Assembly (NCBI RefSeq): GCF_003034915.1
Contig: NZ_PZJX01000003.1
Coordinates: 62,001-126,000 of the forward strand
DNA: 64,000 nucleotides
Reading direction: 5' to 3'
DNA from: Mesorhizobium helmanticense
Lineage (GTDB): Bacteria > Pseudomonadota > Alphaproteobacteria > Rhizobiales > Rhizobiaceae
The position numbers and the translations under genes were made by a program. Of the stretch, positions 35,590 to 44,563 are shown piece by piece (positions within the stretch are counted from its first letter, which is position 1; each line of letters begins with the position of its first letter). Below the pieces are notes generated by a model, which saw only the letters and a list, made by a program, of their open reading frames with translations, was not told the origin of the DNA and searched no databases.

Positions 35590-36405
35590 ATGGCCGAAAT
35601 CGTCGCCATCAAGCCGCCCGAAGGCCCGGTTGCCGCCAGGCTGGACAGGGGGGTGCTCCGCTTGACGCTCGCCAGTCCGCCGGCCAATGCCTTGTCGCTG
35701 GCGGTGATGGCGACGCTGACGGCGGAACTCGACCGCGCGAAGGCCGACAAGTCGGTTCGCGTCATCATCCTCGCGGCGGCCGGAAAAGTGTTCTGCGCCG
35801 GGCACGACCTCAAGGAAATCACCTTGCACCGGGCCGACGCCGACAAAGGCAAGGCATTCTTCGAACAGACATTTTCGGCTTGCGCGGCATTGATGCAGGC
35901 GATCGTGCGCCATCCCAAGCCGGTTATCGCCGAGGTCGATGGTTTGGCCACCGCGGCCGGGCTGCAACTGGTCGCGAGCTGCGACCTGGCGATCGCTTCG
36001 CACGAGGCGACATTCTGCACGCCAGGCGTCAACATCGGCCTGTTCTGCTCGACGCCGATGGTGGCGCTCTCCCGCAACGTCTCGCGCAAGCACGCGATGG
36101 AGATGCTCTTGACCGGTGAGACGATCGACGCGGCGACAGCCAAGGAATTTGGCCTCGTCAACCGCATCGTGCCGCGCGAATACCTGAATCAGATCGTCAC
36201 CAAATACGCGCAAACCATTGCTTCCAAATCATCTTTGGTGGTCAAGACCGGCAAGGAGGCCTTTTACGCGCAGGCCGAGATGGGCCTCGCCGACGCCTAC
36301 GCCTACACCGGCCGGGTCATGGTCGAGAACATGCTGGCGCGCGACGCCGAGGAGGGCATCGGCGCCTTCATCGGCAAGCGCCAGCCGCAGTGGACGGACG
36401 AGTAG
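35590..36405 (+). CDS. Enoyl-CoA hydratase/isomerase family protein
   Basis: A 271-residue crotonase-fold protein similar to ECHDC3-type hydratases. Oxyanion-hole motifs are CAGHDLKEI (about residue 73) and DGLATAAGLQLVASCDLAIA (about 117-136). The usual catalytic Glu of crotonase is not obvious after GVNIGLFC, so the exact reaction is open. The ATG at 35590 gives the family start; the longer frame upstream is not protein-like. Confidence 0.9.
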   Translation: MAEIVAIKPPEGPVAARLDRGVLRLTLASPPANALSLAVMATLTAELDRAKADKSVRVIILAAAGKVFCAGHDLKEITLHRADADKGKAFFEQTFSACAALMQAIVRHPKPVIAEVDGLATAAGLQLVASCDLAIASHEATFCTPGVNIGLFCSTPMVALSRNVSRKHAMEMLLTGETIDAATAKEFGLVNRIVPREYLNQIVTKYAQTIASKSSLVVKTGKEAFYAQAEMGLADAYAYTGRVMVENMLARDAEEGIGAFIGKRQPQWTDE

Positions 36406-36425
36406 GCTGGGTCGGACGAATAGTC

Positions 36426-36848
36426 ATGGAACCGCGCATCTCCATCATCACCATCGCCACCGACGATCTCGACCGCGCCGTACGTTTCTATGAGGGAATG
36501 GGGCTGAAACGCCATGCCGGGATCACCGACGGCGTCGCCTTCTTCCAGATGGGTGGCGTCATCCTCGGCCTGTTTCCGCGCGCAAGCGCCGAGGAGGATT
36601 CCAGCGTCAGCTTCTCCGGAGTGCCGTCAGCGGTCTATCTCGCCTATAACACCCGCTCCGACGCCGAGGTCGACGAGGTGCTTGCGGCGGCCAAGAAGGC
36701 CGGCGGCCGCATCGTCAAGCCGGCCGGCCGCGCCTTCTGGGGCGGCTGGTACGGCTATTTCGCCGATGCCGACGGGCATGTCTGGGAAGTCGCGCACAAT
36801 CCGGCCTTTCCGATCGCGGAAGACGGAACGATCTCGCTGCCGGACTGA
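36426..36848 (+). CDS. VOC/glyoxalase-fold protein
   Basis: A 140-residue protein of the vicinal oxygen chelate superfamily: ITIATDDLDRAVRFYEGMG at the start, GVAFFQMGGVILGLFPR in the middle and YGYFADADGHVWEVAHNPAF at the end, containing the last metal Glu. The function is unknown. It starts 20 bp after the hydratase gene and ends 10 bp before the ATPase gene. Confidence 0.9.
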   Translation: MEPRISIITIATDDLDRAVRFYEGMGLKRHAGITDGVAFFQMGGVILGLFPRASAEEDSSVSFSGVPSAVYLAYNTRSDAEVDEVLAAAKKAGGRIVKPAGRAFWGGWYGYFADADGHVWEVAHNPAFPIAEDGTISLPD

Positions 36849-36858
36849 TCGCCGCCGC

Positions 36859-37635
36859 ATGGCTCCTCGCAAGCAACTGACGCGGCTGAAGGCGCCTTAT
36901 CTCAAGCGCATCCTGCTTGAGCCGTCGCGGGTTGCCGACTGGGAAAAATATCCCTGGAGCCTGCCGATTTTTCGTGGCCGAGAATTCGAACTCGAATTCA
37001 CCACGCCGATCACCATCATCGTCGGCGAGAATGGCACCGGCAAGTCGACGTTGCTCGAGGCGATCGGCGCGCTGGCCGGCTACGATGAGGCCGGCGGCGG
37101 CAAGGGCTACATGCCGGTCGACCATTCCACCGCCATCGACAAGAGCGGCGCGGCCCTTGCCGGAACGCTGCGCGGCCACTGGCTGCCGAAGGTCACCGCC
37201 GGCTGGTTCTTCCGCGCCGAATCCTTTTACTCGGTGGCCCGTTATCTCGACCAGGCGGCGCTCGACGCGGGCGAAGCGCCACCGGATTTCCTGTCCTGGT
37301 CGCATGGCGAGGGGTTCATCCGCTTCTTCGAGGAGCGCTGCCGCAGGCAAGGCATCTATATCCTCGACGAGCCCGAAAGTGCGCTCTCGCCGACGCGCCA
37401 GATCGAACTGCTCAAGTTGCTGCGGCGGATGGACCAGTCGGGCACCGCGCAAGTGATCATGGCGACACACTCGCCGTTGCTGATGGCTTGTCCCGGCGCT
37501 CGACTGTTCCGTATCAGCCGCTTCGGCCTCGATCCGACCGATTTCGGTGATACCGATCATTTCCGCATGATGCGCAATTTCTGCAACGATCCGGATGGTT
37601 TTCTCGCCGAAGCGCTGTATGAGGACGAGGCATGA
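36859..37635 (+). CDS. AAA-family (ABC-like) ATPase
   Basis: A 258-residue soluble ATPase. Walker A is GENGTGKST (about 57-65), a signature-like FLSWSHGEGF precedes Walker B in GIYILDEPESALSP, and a switch His lies in MATHSPLLM. It has no membrane part, as in small SMC-like or OLD-like ATPases. Its role is unknown. The stop overlaps the next start (ATGA), so it is coupled to the CoA-binding protein. Confidence 0.88.
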   Translation: MAPRKQLTRLKAPYLKRILLEPSRVADWEKYPWSLPIFRGREFELEFTTPITIIVGENGTGKSTLLEAIGALAGYDEAGGGKGYMPVDHSTAIDKSGAALAGTLRGHWLPKVTAGWFFRAESFYSVARYLDQAALDAGEAPPDFLSWSHGEGFIRFFEERCRRQGIYILDEPESALSPTRQIELLKLLRRMDQSGTAQVIMATHSPLLMACPGARLFRISRFGLDPTDFGDTDHFRMMRNFCNDPDGFLAEALYEDEA

Positions 37636-38153
37636 ACCACGACACATACGACAATGCCTACATCGCCGGCATCCTCAATTCGGTGAAGACCATCGCCATG
37701 GTCGGCGCTTCGGCCAATGATGTACGGCCGAGCTATTTCGTATTGAAATACCTGCTGGCCAAGGGCTTTTCGGTGTTCCCGATCAATCCGGGACAGGCCG
37801 GCAAGGAAATCCTCGGCCGAACCGTCTATGCCAGGCTTGCCGATCTCCCCGAGCCCGTCGACATGGTCGACGTCTTTCGCGGCTCGGCGGCTGTGCCTGG
37901 CGTCGTCGACGAGGTTTTGCGGCTCGATCCCTTGCCGAAAGTCGTCTGGATGCAGCTCGGCGTGCGCCATGACGAGGCGGCCGCGCGCGCCGAGGCCGCC
38001 GGCATCAAGGTGGTGATGAACCGCTGCCCCAAGATCGAATACGGCAAGCTGTCCGGCGAGATCGGCTGGACCGGCGTCAATTCCGGCGTCTTGTCGTCGA
38101 AGAAGCCGATCATGCGGTCGGGGTTCCAGAGTTTCGGCGTTCGCCAGAAGTAG
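37632..38153 (+). CDS. CoA-binding protein (YccU-like)
   Basis: A 173-residue protein with a CoA-binding Rossmann domain: KTIAMVGASANDVRPSYF, GFSVFPINPGQAGKEILG, VDMVDVFRGSAAVPGVVDE, and WMQLGVRHDEAAARAEAAG then MNRCPKIEYG. The family resembles the N-terminal part of succinyl-CoA synthetase alpha. Function is unknown. An inverted repeat follows the gene at 38157-38183. Confidence 0.9.
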   Translation: MNHDTYDNAYIAGILNSVKTIAMVGASANDVRPSYFVLKYLLAKGFSVFPINPGQAGKEILGRTVYARLADLPEPVDMVDVFRGSAAVPGVVDEVLRLDPLPKVVWMQLGVRHDEAAARAEAAGIKVVMNRCPKIEYGKLSGEIGWTGVNSGVLSSKKPIMRSGFQSFGVRQK

Positions 38154-38156
38154 AAA

Positions 38157-38183
38157 GAAAATTCCGTAGGCCGGTGAATTTTC
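38157..38183. repeat. Inverted repeat after the CoA-binding protein gene
   Basis: GAAAATTC (38157-38164) and GAATTTTC (38176-38183) form a perfect 8-bp dyad with an 11-base loop. It could be a weak terminator or an operator for metY. A second hairpin GCCGGGC/GCCCGGC is at 38239-38264. Confidence 0.4.
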
Positions 38184-38296
38184 TCTCACTTCGGCCGCAG
38201 ATCGCGCGCCGAAGGGTATTTTCTTCTTTGCATTCACAGCCGGGCTTCGCCAAGAATGCCCGGCGATTTCTGAGAGTTTCAAAAGGGAGGTTTTCG

Positions 38297-39577
38297 ATGA
38301 CCCGCACGCCCGGTTTTAATACGCTCGCAGTCCATGCTGGTGCCAAGCCCGATCCGGCGACGGGGGCGCGGGCGACGCCGATCTACCAGACGACCTCCTT
38401 TGTTTTCGACGATGCCGACCATGCCGCCTCGCTGTTTGGGCTGAAAGCCTTCGGTAACATCTACACCCGCATCATGAACCCGACGCAGGCGGTGCTGGAA
38501 GAGCGCATCGCCGCACTCGAAGGCGGTACGGCGGCGCTGGCTGTCGCCTCGGGCCATGCCGCTCAGGTGCTCGTCTTCCACAATCTGATGCAGCCGGGCG
38601 ACAATTTCGTTGCCGCGACCAGACTTTACGGCGGCTCGATCAACCAGTTCGGCCACGCCTTCAAGAATTTCGGCTGGCAGGTGCGCTGGGCCGACACCAA
38701 CGACACCTCGACCTTCGAGAGCCAGATCGACGACAAGACCAAGGCCATCTTCATCGAGAGCCTGGCCAATCCGGGCGGCATCTTCGTCGACATCGAGAAG
38801 GTCGGCGACATCGCCCGCAAGCATGGCCTGCCGCTGATCGTCGACAACACGCTGGCCTCGCCCTATCTGGTGCGGCCGATCGAGCATGGCGCCGACATCG
38901 TCGTCCATTCGCTGACCAAGTTCATCGGCGGCCACGGCAATTCGATCGGCGGCGCCATCGTCGATGGCGGCACATTCGACTGGTCGAAGTCGGGCAAATA
39001 CCCGATGCTGTCGGAACCGCGCCCCGAATATGGCGGCCTCATCCTGCACGAAACCTTCGGCAATTTCGCTTTCGCCATCGCCGCGCGCGTGCTCGGCCTG
39101 CGCGATATCGGCCCGGCGATCTCGCCGTTCAACGCTTTCCTCATCCTGACCGGGCTGGAAACCTTGCCGCTGCGCATGCAGCGTCACTGCGACAATGCCG
39201 TGAAGGTCGCCGGCTGGCTGTCCGAGCATCCCAAGGTTGCCTGGGTGAACTATCCTGGCCTGCCCAGCGACAAGAACAATGCGCTGCAGAAGAAGTACTC
39301 ACCGCTCGGCGCGGGCGCGGTGTTCACCTTCGGCCTGAAGGGTGGCTATGAGGCCGGCGTCAAGTTCGTCGAGGCGCTCGAACTGTTCTCGCACCTCGCC
39401 AATGTCGGCGACACCAAGTCGCTGGTCATCCACCCGGCCTCGACCACGCACCGCCAGCTGTCCGACGAGCAGAAGGTCAAGGCGGGCGCCGGGCCGGACA
39501 CGGTGCGGCTGTCGGTCGGCATCGAGAATGTCGAGGACATCATCGCCGATCTGGAACAGGCCCTGGCCAAGGTCTGA
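38297..39577 (+). CDS. metY: O-acetylhomoserine sulfhydrylase
   Basis: A 426-residue PLP enzyme of the Cys/Met metabolism family that makes homocysteine from O-acetylhomoserine and sulfide. Marks are GFNTLAVHAGAKPDPATGAR, PIYQTTSFVF, RIMNPTQAVLEERIAALEGG and the PLP lysine in HSLTKFIGGHG. The length and first two motifs favour MetY over cystathionine gamma-synthase. The ATG at 38297 follows AAAGGGAGG. The cupin gene starts directly after its stop. Confidence 0.93.
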   Translation: MTRTPGFNTLAVHAGAKPDPATGARATPIYQTTSFVFDDADHAASLFGLKAFGNIYTRIMNPTQAVLEERIAALEGGTAALAVASGHAAQVLVFHNLMQPGDNFVAATRLYGGSINQFGHAFKNFGWQVRWADTNDTSTFESQIDDKTKAIFIESLANPGGIFVDIEKVGDIARKHGLPLIVDNTLASPYLVRPIEHGADIVVHSLTKFIGGHGNSIGGAIVDGGTFDWSKSGKYPMLSEPRPEYGGLILHETFGNFAFAIAARVLGLRDIGPAISPFNAFLILTGLETLPLRMQRHCDNAVKVAGWLSEHPKVAWVNYPGLPSDKNNALQKKYSPLGAGAVFTFGLKGGYEAGVKFVEALELFSHLANVGDTKSLVIHPASTTHRQLSDEQKVKAGAGPDTVRLSVGIENVEDIIADLEQALAKV

Positions 39578-39934
39578 ATGGCCATGACCGCGCAGAAATT
39601 TCTGTCCGTCGATATCGAGAGCGTCGAACCGGAACTTGGCGCACCGGCGCCGGATCGCCTGATTTCGGGCGATCCGAAGTTCCGTACCTGGAATATCGAG
39701 GAACAGGGCGACGCCCTTTACGCCGGCATCTGGGAGGCAACGCCGGGCAAATGGCGCATCGAGTATGACGAATGGGAGTTCTGCCACATTCTGTCGGGCG
39801 CCTCGATAATAGCGGAGGAAGGCGGCGAGGCGCGCACCGTCAAGGCAGGTGATAGTTTCGTGCTCAGGCCGGGCTTCAAAGGCAGCTGGGAAGTGCTTGA
39901 AACGACCCGCAAGGAGTATGTGATCAAGCTTTGA
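39578..39934 (+). CDS. Cupin-domain protein (DUF861-like)
   Basis: A 118-residue single-domain cupin: GIWEATPGKWRIEYDEWEF, CHILSGASIIAEEGGEA and AGDSFVLRPGFKGSWEVLE. It matches the DUF861/(S)-ureidoglycine-like cupin group with unknown substrate. The start ATG lies immediately after the metY stop, so the genes are co-transcribed and probably coupled. Confidence 0.88.
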   Translation: MAMTAQKFLSVDIESVEPELGAPAPDRLISGDPKFRTWNIEEQGDALYAGIWEATPGKWRIEYDEWEFCHILSGASIIAEEGGEARTVKAGDSFVLRPGFKGSWEVLETTRKEYVIKL

Positions 39935-39937
39935 CTA

Positions 39938-39986
39938 ATGCATGTCGCGCAAAAGTGTGCAGCGGTTTTGCGGTAACGACATGCAT
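39938..39986. repeat. 49-bp palindromic repeat (Rhizobiales type)
   Basis: Outer arms ATGCATGTCG/CGACATGCAT and inner arms CGCAAAA/TTTTGCG pair around a 9- to 11-base loop. It lies between convergent genes ending at 39934 and 40010. A one-arm copy is found at 20585-20610. Confidence 0.9.
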
Positions 39987-40009
39987 AAAAACAGGTCGCC
40001 GTGCCGAAT

Positions 40010-40729
40010 TCACAAAAGCCGATCGACATCGGCGCCGGAAAATCCGTAGCCGCGCATCATCTCCCTGTGCCAGGCGCTGCCAAGCAGATCGCCCAGACAG
40101 GAATCGATGCGCTGGCGCAGAATCGCATTGTCCTTGGCGAGAGCAAATGCGCCGGCCGCCGGCTGTTTTTCATCGGCCGGAACGTCGACGACTTCAAGCG
40201 GCGCATCGGGCCGATTGGCCAGATAGCCTCGATGCGCCATGGCGACACTTGCGTAGGCATGCACTGCACCGGCCGCGACCGCATCCGCCGCGCCCGCTTG
40301 CGTGGCGAATATCCTTATCCGCTCCGGCGCAATGCCATTTTGCAAGGCCGTCTGATGTTGGACCTGGCCTGTTATGACGCCGATCAGGGCTGTAGCATCC
40401 CTGGCGACGGATCGATAACCCCAGAATTCACGTGGGTTACCTTTCGCGACCAGCAGCCCGTCCTGCAACACCCAGATCGGTCGCGTGAAGTCGACCGCTC
40501 TCTTGCGCTCGTCCGAAATGAACAGGCCGGTGGTCATGTCCCAGTCACCGCTGGCCAATCCCGGAAGCAATCTGGCGAACTCGGTTTCGACCGGCGAAAA
40601 GGCCTTTAACCCCAAGACCTGGCAAATCTTCCGCGCGAGCTCCGTGTCGCAGCCAGCGACTTCCCCGGAAGCGTCGGTGAAGCAGAAAGGCGGTTCCTGC
40701 AGAAAAGCGAATGTCATCTTCTCGGTCAT
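40010..40729 (-). CDS. Solute-binding-fold protein without signal peptide
   Basis: A 239-residue SBP_bac_3-type domain: FAFLQEPPFCFTDASGEVAG at the N-terminus, GLASGDWDMTTGLFISDERK and VDFTRPIWVLQDGLLV. No signal peptide precedes it, and there is no room for one because the P450 stop is 6 bp upstream on the same strand. It may be a cytoplasmic sensor or an enzyme of this fold, such as a dehydratase-like protein. Probably coupled to the P450 gene. Confidence 0.82.
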   Translation of the reverse strand: MTEKMTFAFLQEPPFCFTDASGEVAGCDTELARKICQVLGLKAFSPVETEFARLLPGLASGDWDMTTGLFISDERKRAVDFTRPIWVLQDGLLVAKGNPREFWGYRSVARDATALIGVITGQVQHQTALQNGIAPERIRIFATQAGAADAVAAGAVHAYASVAMAHRGYLANRPDAPLEVVDVPADEKQPAAGAFALAKDNAILRQRIDSCLGDLLGSAWHREMMRGYGFSGADVDRLL

Positions 40730-40735
40730 ACGGCC

Positions 40736-41992
40736 TCAGCGTGGATCGGGCTCTCCAAAGCTCACGGCGAGCGCTTCCAGCCCATGGAAATGATAGCTGT
40801 CGCGGAAGCGAGGCTGTTCGGCAACGTGCACCCCCGGCAGCCGGTCGAACAGCGTCTTCAGCGACACCTGTAATTCGAGCCGCGCCAGCGGCGCGCCGAT
40901 GCAGAAATGGATGCCGGCGCCGAACGAGACGTTCTTCTGGTCGGCGCGTTCGGGATCGAAGGCGAGGGGATCGGCAAAGGCCAGGGGGTCATGGTTGGCC
41001 ATGCCGAGCAACAGGCCGATCGTCTCGCCCGGCCGCACGAGGATGCCTGGAGCGACCTCGACCTCCTGATAGGCATAGCGGGTGAACATGTGCAGCGGCG
41101 CATCGAAGCGCAGGCATTCCTCGACGGCGGCGGCCGTCGCCTCGGCTGACATGAAGAAGCGGCGCGGATCGCCGCCTTGCGCAAGGATCGTGCGCACGGC
41201 ATTGCCGGTCTGGTGGACGGTTGCCTCATGGCCGGCATTGAGCAGCAGGATCGCCGAGGACACCAGCTCGTCCTCCGAAAGCTTCTGGCCATCCTCCTGT
41301 GCCGCGATCAGCAGCGACAGCAGGTCGTCGCCAGGTTTCTTGCGCCGCTCCGTGACATAGCCGCGCAGAAAGTCGGAAAAATCCCGTGCGGCGCGGTTGG
41401 CTATCTCTTCCGTCTCGCGCGTGCGGCCATGCACGTACATGGCTACCATCCGGTGCGACCAGTCGAGCAGTTGCGGTCCCATGGCGACGGGAACGCCGAG
41501 CATTTCGGCAATGATGGTGATCGGCAAGGGTGAGGCAAAGGCAGGCAGCAGGTCGACTCCGCCTGGTTCGAAACGGTCGATCAGTTCGTTGGCCAGCGCC
41601 TCGACGCGCGGCCTGAGACGCTCGACCTGGCGCGAGACGAAGGCGCGGTTGACCAGTGTCCTCAGCCGCGTGTGCACGGGCGGCTCCAGCTCGAGCATCG
41701 AATTGGCCTCGATGCCGTCGAAGGCGGTGAGATGCGAGCGGTCCTGGCCGATGCCGCGGCTGTCGGGGATGCCGGCCGGGTTCTGGCGCCCGAAGCGGCG
41801 GTCGCGCAGCAGCCGATTGACGTCGTCGAAGCCGCCAAAGCACCAGAAGCCATAGTTCTCCCAGAAGAAGGCGCTCGCTGCGCCTTGCAGGAAGGCATAG
41901 GCTTCGTAAGGATTTTGGACGAAGGCCGGCTCATGCGGGTCGAGGCGCAGACGCCGCGTGGCAGGATCGAAAACGAGATAGTTTGGGATCAT
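40736..41992 (-). CDS. Cytochrome P450
   Basis: A 418-residue soluble P450. The heme-ligand loop is FGAGIHFCIGAPLARLE, the K-helix is EECLR, and the I-helix has LLLNAGHEATVHQTGN with the usual acidic residue then Thr replaced by E-A-T. It oxidises an unknown small molecule and needs a separate reductase, which is not nearby. It is the first gene of a two-gene unit with the solute-binding-fold protein. Confidence 0.95.
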   Translation of the reverse strand: MIPNYLVFDPATRRLRLDPHEPAFVQNPYEAYAFLQGAASAFFWENYGFWCFGGFDDVNRLLRDRRFGRQNPAGIPDSRGIGQDRSHLTAFDGIEANSMLELEPPVHTRLRTLVNRAFVSRQVERLRPRVEALANELIDRFEPGGVDLLPAFASPLPITIIAEMLGVPVAMGPQLLDWSHRMVAMYVHGRTRETEEIANRAARDFSDFLRGYVTERRKKPGDDLLSLLIAAQEDGQKLSEDELVSSAILLLNAGHEATVHQTGNAVRTILAQGGDPRRFFMSAEATAAAVEECLRFDAPLHMFTRYAYQEVEVAPGILVRPGETIGLLLGMANHDPLAFADPLAFDPERADQKNVSFGAGIHFCIGAPLARLELQVSLKTLFDRLPGVHVAEQPRFRDSYHFHGLEALAVSFGEPDPR

Positions 41993-42112
41993 CCTTGACC
42001 CTTAGCGCGCCTTGCCAGCCTGGTGCCAGACCGTATGTTGGCCGCCAATATCCTCATCATTGAGCCAGCCAAAATGCACACGGAAAGATTGACTTGATGA
42101 ATGTGATTGTCG

Positions 42113-43492
42113 TCAGCGATTGAGCTCGTCAGCGGCGGCGATGACTTCGGATACAATCGCCCGCACATCGTCTGTTGTCGTCCGGTGGTTGACGAAACAC
42201 GCCCGCAGCGCGAACTGGCCGTTGATCGTTGCATTCGACAGATACACCCGGCCGCGCGCAATCACGCGTCGCAAAATCGCTTGATTGTCTTTTGAGCGGT
42301 GGCGGAAGCAGACCGCGCTTAGCGGAACGGGCGCAAGCAGTTCCATCTCGGCATGTGACGAAATCATCTCCGCCAGCATCTGCGCGTGGTGGAGATCGCG
42401 CGCGATCGCATCGCGAAAGGCACGGCGTCCGTGATATTGCAGCGACATCCAGAGCTTCAGGGCGCGGAACCGTCGCGACAGTTCGATCGATTCCTCGAAG
42501 AAAGCAAAGGCTTCCTCCGGGTCCTGGCTGAATATCTTCACATAGTCGCCGCTGTGCGAAAAAGCTGCGTGTGCGATGCTTTGATCGCGATAGAGCAGGC
42601 AGCCGCAATCGAGCGGCTGATACAGCCATTTGTGCGCGTCGAGCGACAGCGAGTCCGCCAAAGCCAATCCCTGGAATTTTTCCGGCACCGCCAGGGCCGC
42701 CAGTCCGCCATAGGCGCCGTCGACATGCAGCCACAGCGCTTCCCTGCGGGCGATCTCCTCAATGTCCATGAGGGGGTCGATCGCTCCGGTGGCGACTGCG
42801 CCAACAGTGGCCACGATGGCGATGGGCGTATTTCCTGACTTTCGGTCCTCGGCAATGGCGGCCTCGAGCGCATCTGTCCGCATCCGGAGCTGTTCGTCGA
42901 CCGGGATCAGGCGAAGGTTCTTTCTGCCGATGCCCAGCAGCGCGACAGCCTTCGGAATGGACATGTGCACTTGTTCCGAGGCGTAGATCACGCCAGGCCG
43001 TGCACCCGTTTCGTTGGCCGGAAGCTTGGCTTCGCGCGCCATCGCCAGCGCCATGAGATTGGCCGTCGAGCCGCCGCCGCACAGGCTGCCGGTGAATCTG
43101 GCACAGCCGACCGCTTGCGCCAGCCATCCGATGACGGCCCGCTCGATCGAGGTCGCCGCCGGAGCGGACCGCCACGACGTCACATTCTGATTGAGCACCG
43201 CGGCGAGCAGCTCGCCCAGCGCCCCCACCGGTTCGCCTGACCCGACGACATAGCCGAAGAATCTCCCGGTGGAAGGCCGCACATGCTCGGTGATCAGATT
43301 GAAGTCCTGGAAGACATCACGCCCCCGCCCATCCTCCGGCCAGGGCCGTGAGAACAGCTCCGTCGTCTGTTTGGCGCTGGTCGAGGGATACGTCGGACGA
43401 TCCTCAAGCGACGTCCAATAGCTTCTGGCGAGACTGAGCGCGTCGTCCGCCAGGTCCGACAGATCCTGATTGGAGATTTCCAGTTCGCGCAT
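42113..43492 (-). CDS. PLP-dependent aromatic amino-acid decarboxylase family protein
   Basis: A 459-residue group II decarboxylase. Marks are TGRFFGYVVGSGEPVGALGE, the substrate-pocket TSWRSAPAATSIE, WLHVDGAYGG and the PLP lysine in SLDAHKWLYQP. Bacterial relatives decarboxylate Trp, Tyr, DOPA or diaminobutyrate; the substrate cannot be set. I chose ATG 43492, which gives a family-like start; a TTG at 43555 would add 21 residues. Confidence 0.9.
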   Translation of the reverse strand: MRELEISNQDLSDLADDALSLARSYWTSLEDRPTYPSTSAKQTTELFSRPWPEDGRGRDVFQDFNLITEHVRPSTGRFFGYVVGSGEPVGALGELLAAVLNQNVTSWRSAPAATSIERAVIGWLAQAVGCARFTGSLCGGGSTANLMALAMAREAKLPANETGARPGVIYASEQVHMSIPKAVALLGIGRKNLRLIPVDEQLRMRTDALEAAIAEDRKSGNTPIAIVATVGAVATGAIDPLMDIEEIARREALWLHVDGAYGGLAALAVPEKFQGLALADSLSLDAHKWLYQPLDCGCLLYRDQSIAHAAFSHSGDYVKIFSQDPEEAFAFFEESIELSRRFRALKLWMSLQYHGRRAFRDAIARDLHHAQMLAEMISSHAEMELLAPVPLSAVCFRHRSKDNQAILRRVIARGRVYLSNATINGQFALRACFVNHRTTTDDVRAIVSEVIAAADELNR

Positions 43493-43586
43493 GTCTTCAA
43501 CCCCAAGGAAGCTCCGCTGGCCAAGCAGGCTATCCTCCCTGTCGAAGTCCAGCAATCCGCATTGTTGGATGCTATCGGTGCGCGCT

Positions 43587-44177
43587 CTAATGCCTGCAAT
43601 GCCGTGGGATATGTACCCGCCGCCAACTGGTCGAGCCTTCCTGCACCATCACCCGGCGCGCCACCCTCTGGTATGACGGCGCGATCTCGGTGATGCGCCG
43701 CCGCTCCGGTCGCACCAGCACTTCACGGGCAACGCTCTCATATTCGGCCGGGAGGACAACCCGCCGGGTGCGTTCGGGTTCAACGACGACTGTTTCGGCG
43801 ACACGCGCGTAGCGGGCCTTGCGCCAGACCTTGCACAGCACCTTGCGGCCGTGGATGACGCGCCATTCCCAGGCATAGCCGCCATCGTCGACCTTGACCG
43901 TGTGGTAGACGGTGCGGGTGATGGCCGGCACGATCTCATAGGTGACGCGGGGCGGTGCGATCTGCTCGACGCGCGCAACCGTGCCATAAATCGGCGGGTC
44001 GTAGTCGACCACCTGTCCGCCGGGGCTGACCAGCACGTTTTCATAGACGGTGTCGTAGACGGCCGGCCTGTTGACCGGCTCGTAGCATTCGACAGGACGG
44101 CCGCCGGCCACCGTTTGCGACATCGTGCCGAGCATGGTGAGGCTGGCAATGGCGAAAGAAGAAGCTTTCCTGGTCAT
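43587..44177 (-). CDS. Secreted Val/Arg/Tyr-rich protein, unknown function
   Basis: A 196-residue protein with signal peptide MTRKASSFAIASLTML (cleavage near VAGG). The mature part holds recurring motifs of the form YDTVYENVLVSPG, TYEIVPAITRTVYHTV, RVAETVVVEPERTRRVV and YESVAREVLVRPERRR, a loose repeat of about 40 residues. It is strongly basic. I recognise no family; a cell-envelope role is inferred only from export. Confidence 0.7.
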   Translation of the reverse strand: MTRKASSFAIASLTMLGTMSQTVAGGRPVECYEPVNRPAVYDTVYENVLVSPGGQVVDYDPPIYGTVARVEQIAPPRVTYEIVPAITRTVYHTVKVDDGGYAWEWRVIHGRKVLCKVWRKARYARVAETVVVEPERTRRVVLPAEYESVAREVLVRPERRRITEIAPSYQRVARRVMVQEGSTSWRRVHIPRHCRH

Positions 44178-44563
44178 GGCACTCCCCCTGTCTGAACTGC
44201 ATGAAGCGGGTTCAACGTTGAATTGTAGGGGAAGCCGTGTCGTCGAAAAGGCGATTTATCAAACTTCGTTAATCCGACTACCTGAGTCGGAGACACAAAT
44301 TCTTGCTGCCAATTAAGCATCCGCTAACAATCAACGAATAACATTTGACCTATTCGAGTTGATTGACTTGGTCGCTGGTCGGGAACGTCGTGGGGGGACG
44401 TAGCTGGCCATCCGCTGCCGCATACGTTCCCGCGTTTTCCGCATATCTCGTCTTGCAACAATCCTTTCAGTAAATCTGACATTGCCCTTGGTTTCTCCAC
44501 CCAGGCTGCAAGTCGTAGCTGTGGCGGCGTTCCTTTGCGAGCGCCGGGCAAATGGAGGCCGAC
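44178..44563. other. Divergent intergenic region
   Basis: Between the secreted-protein gene (minus) and the zinc-ribbon gene (plus). No protein-like ORF, strong hairpin or repeat was seen; AT-rich patches near 44240-44340 may hold promoters. Confidence 0.4.

Noticed and set aside
38154..38296. SAM-II riboswitch before metY
   Set aside because: Alphaproteobacterial met genes often have one, but no match to the conserved core was found, only two simple hairpins.
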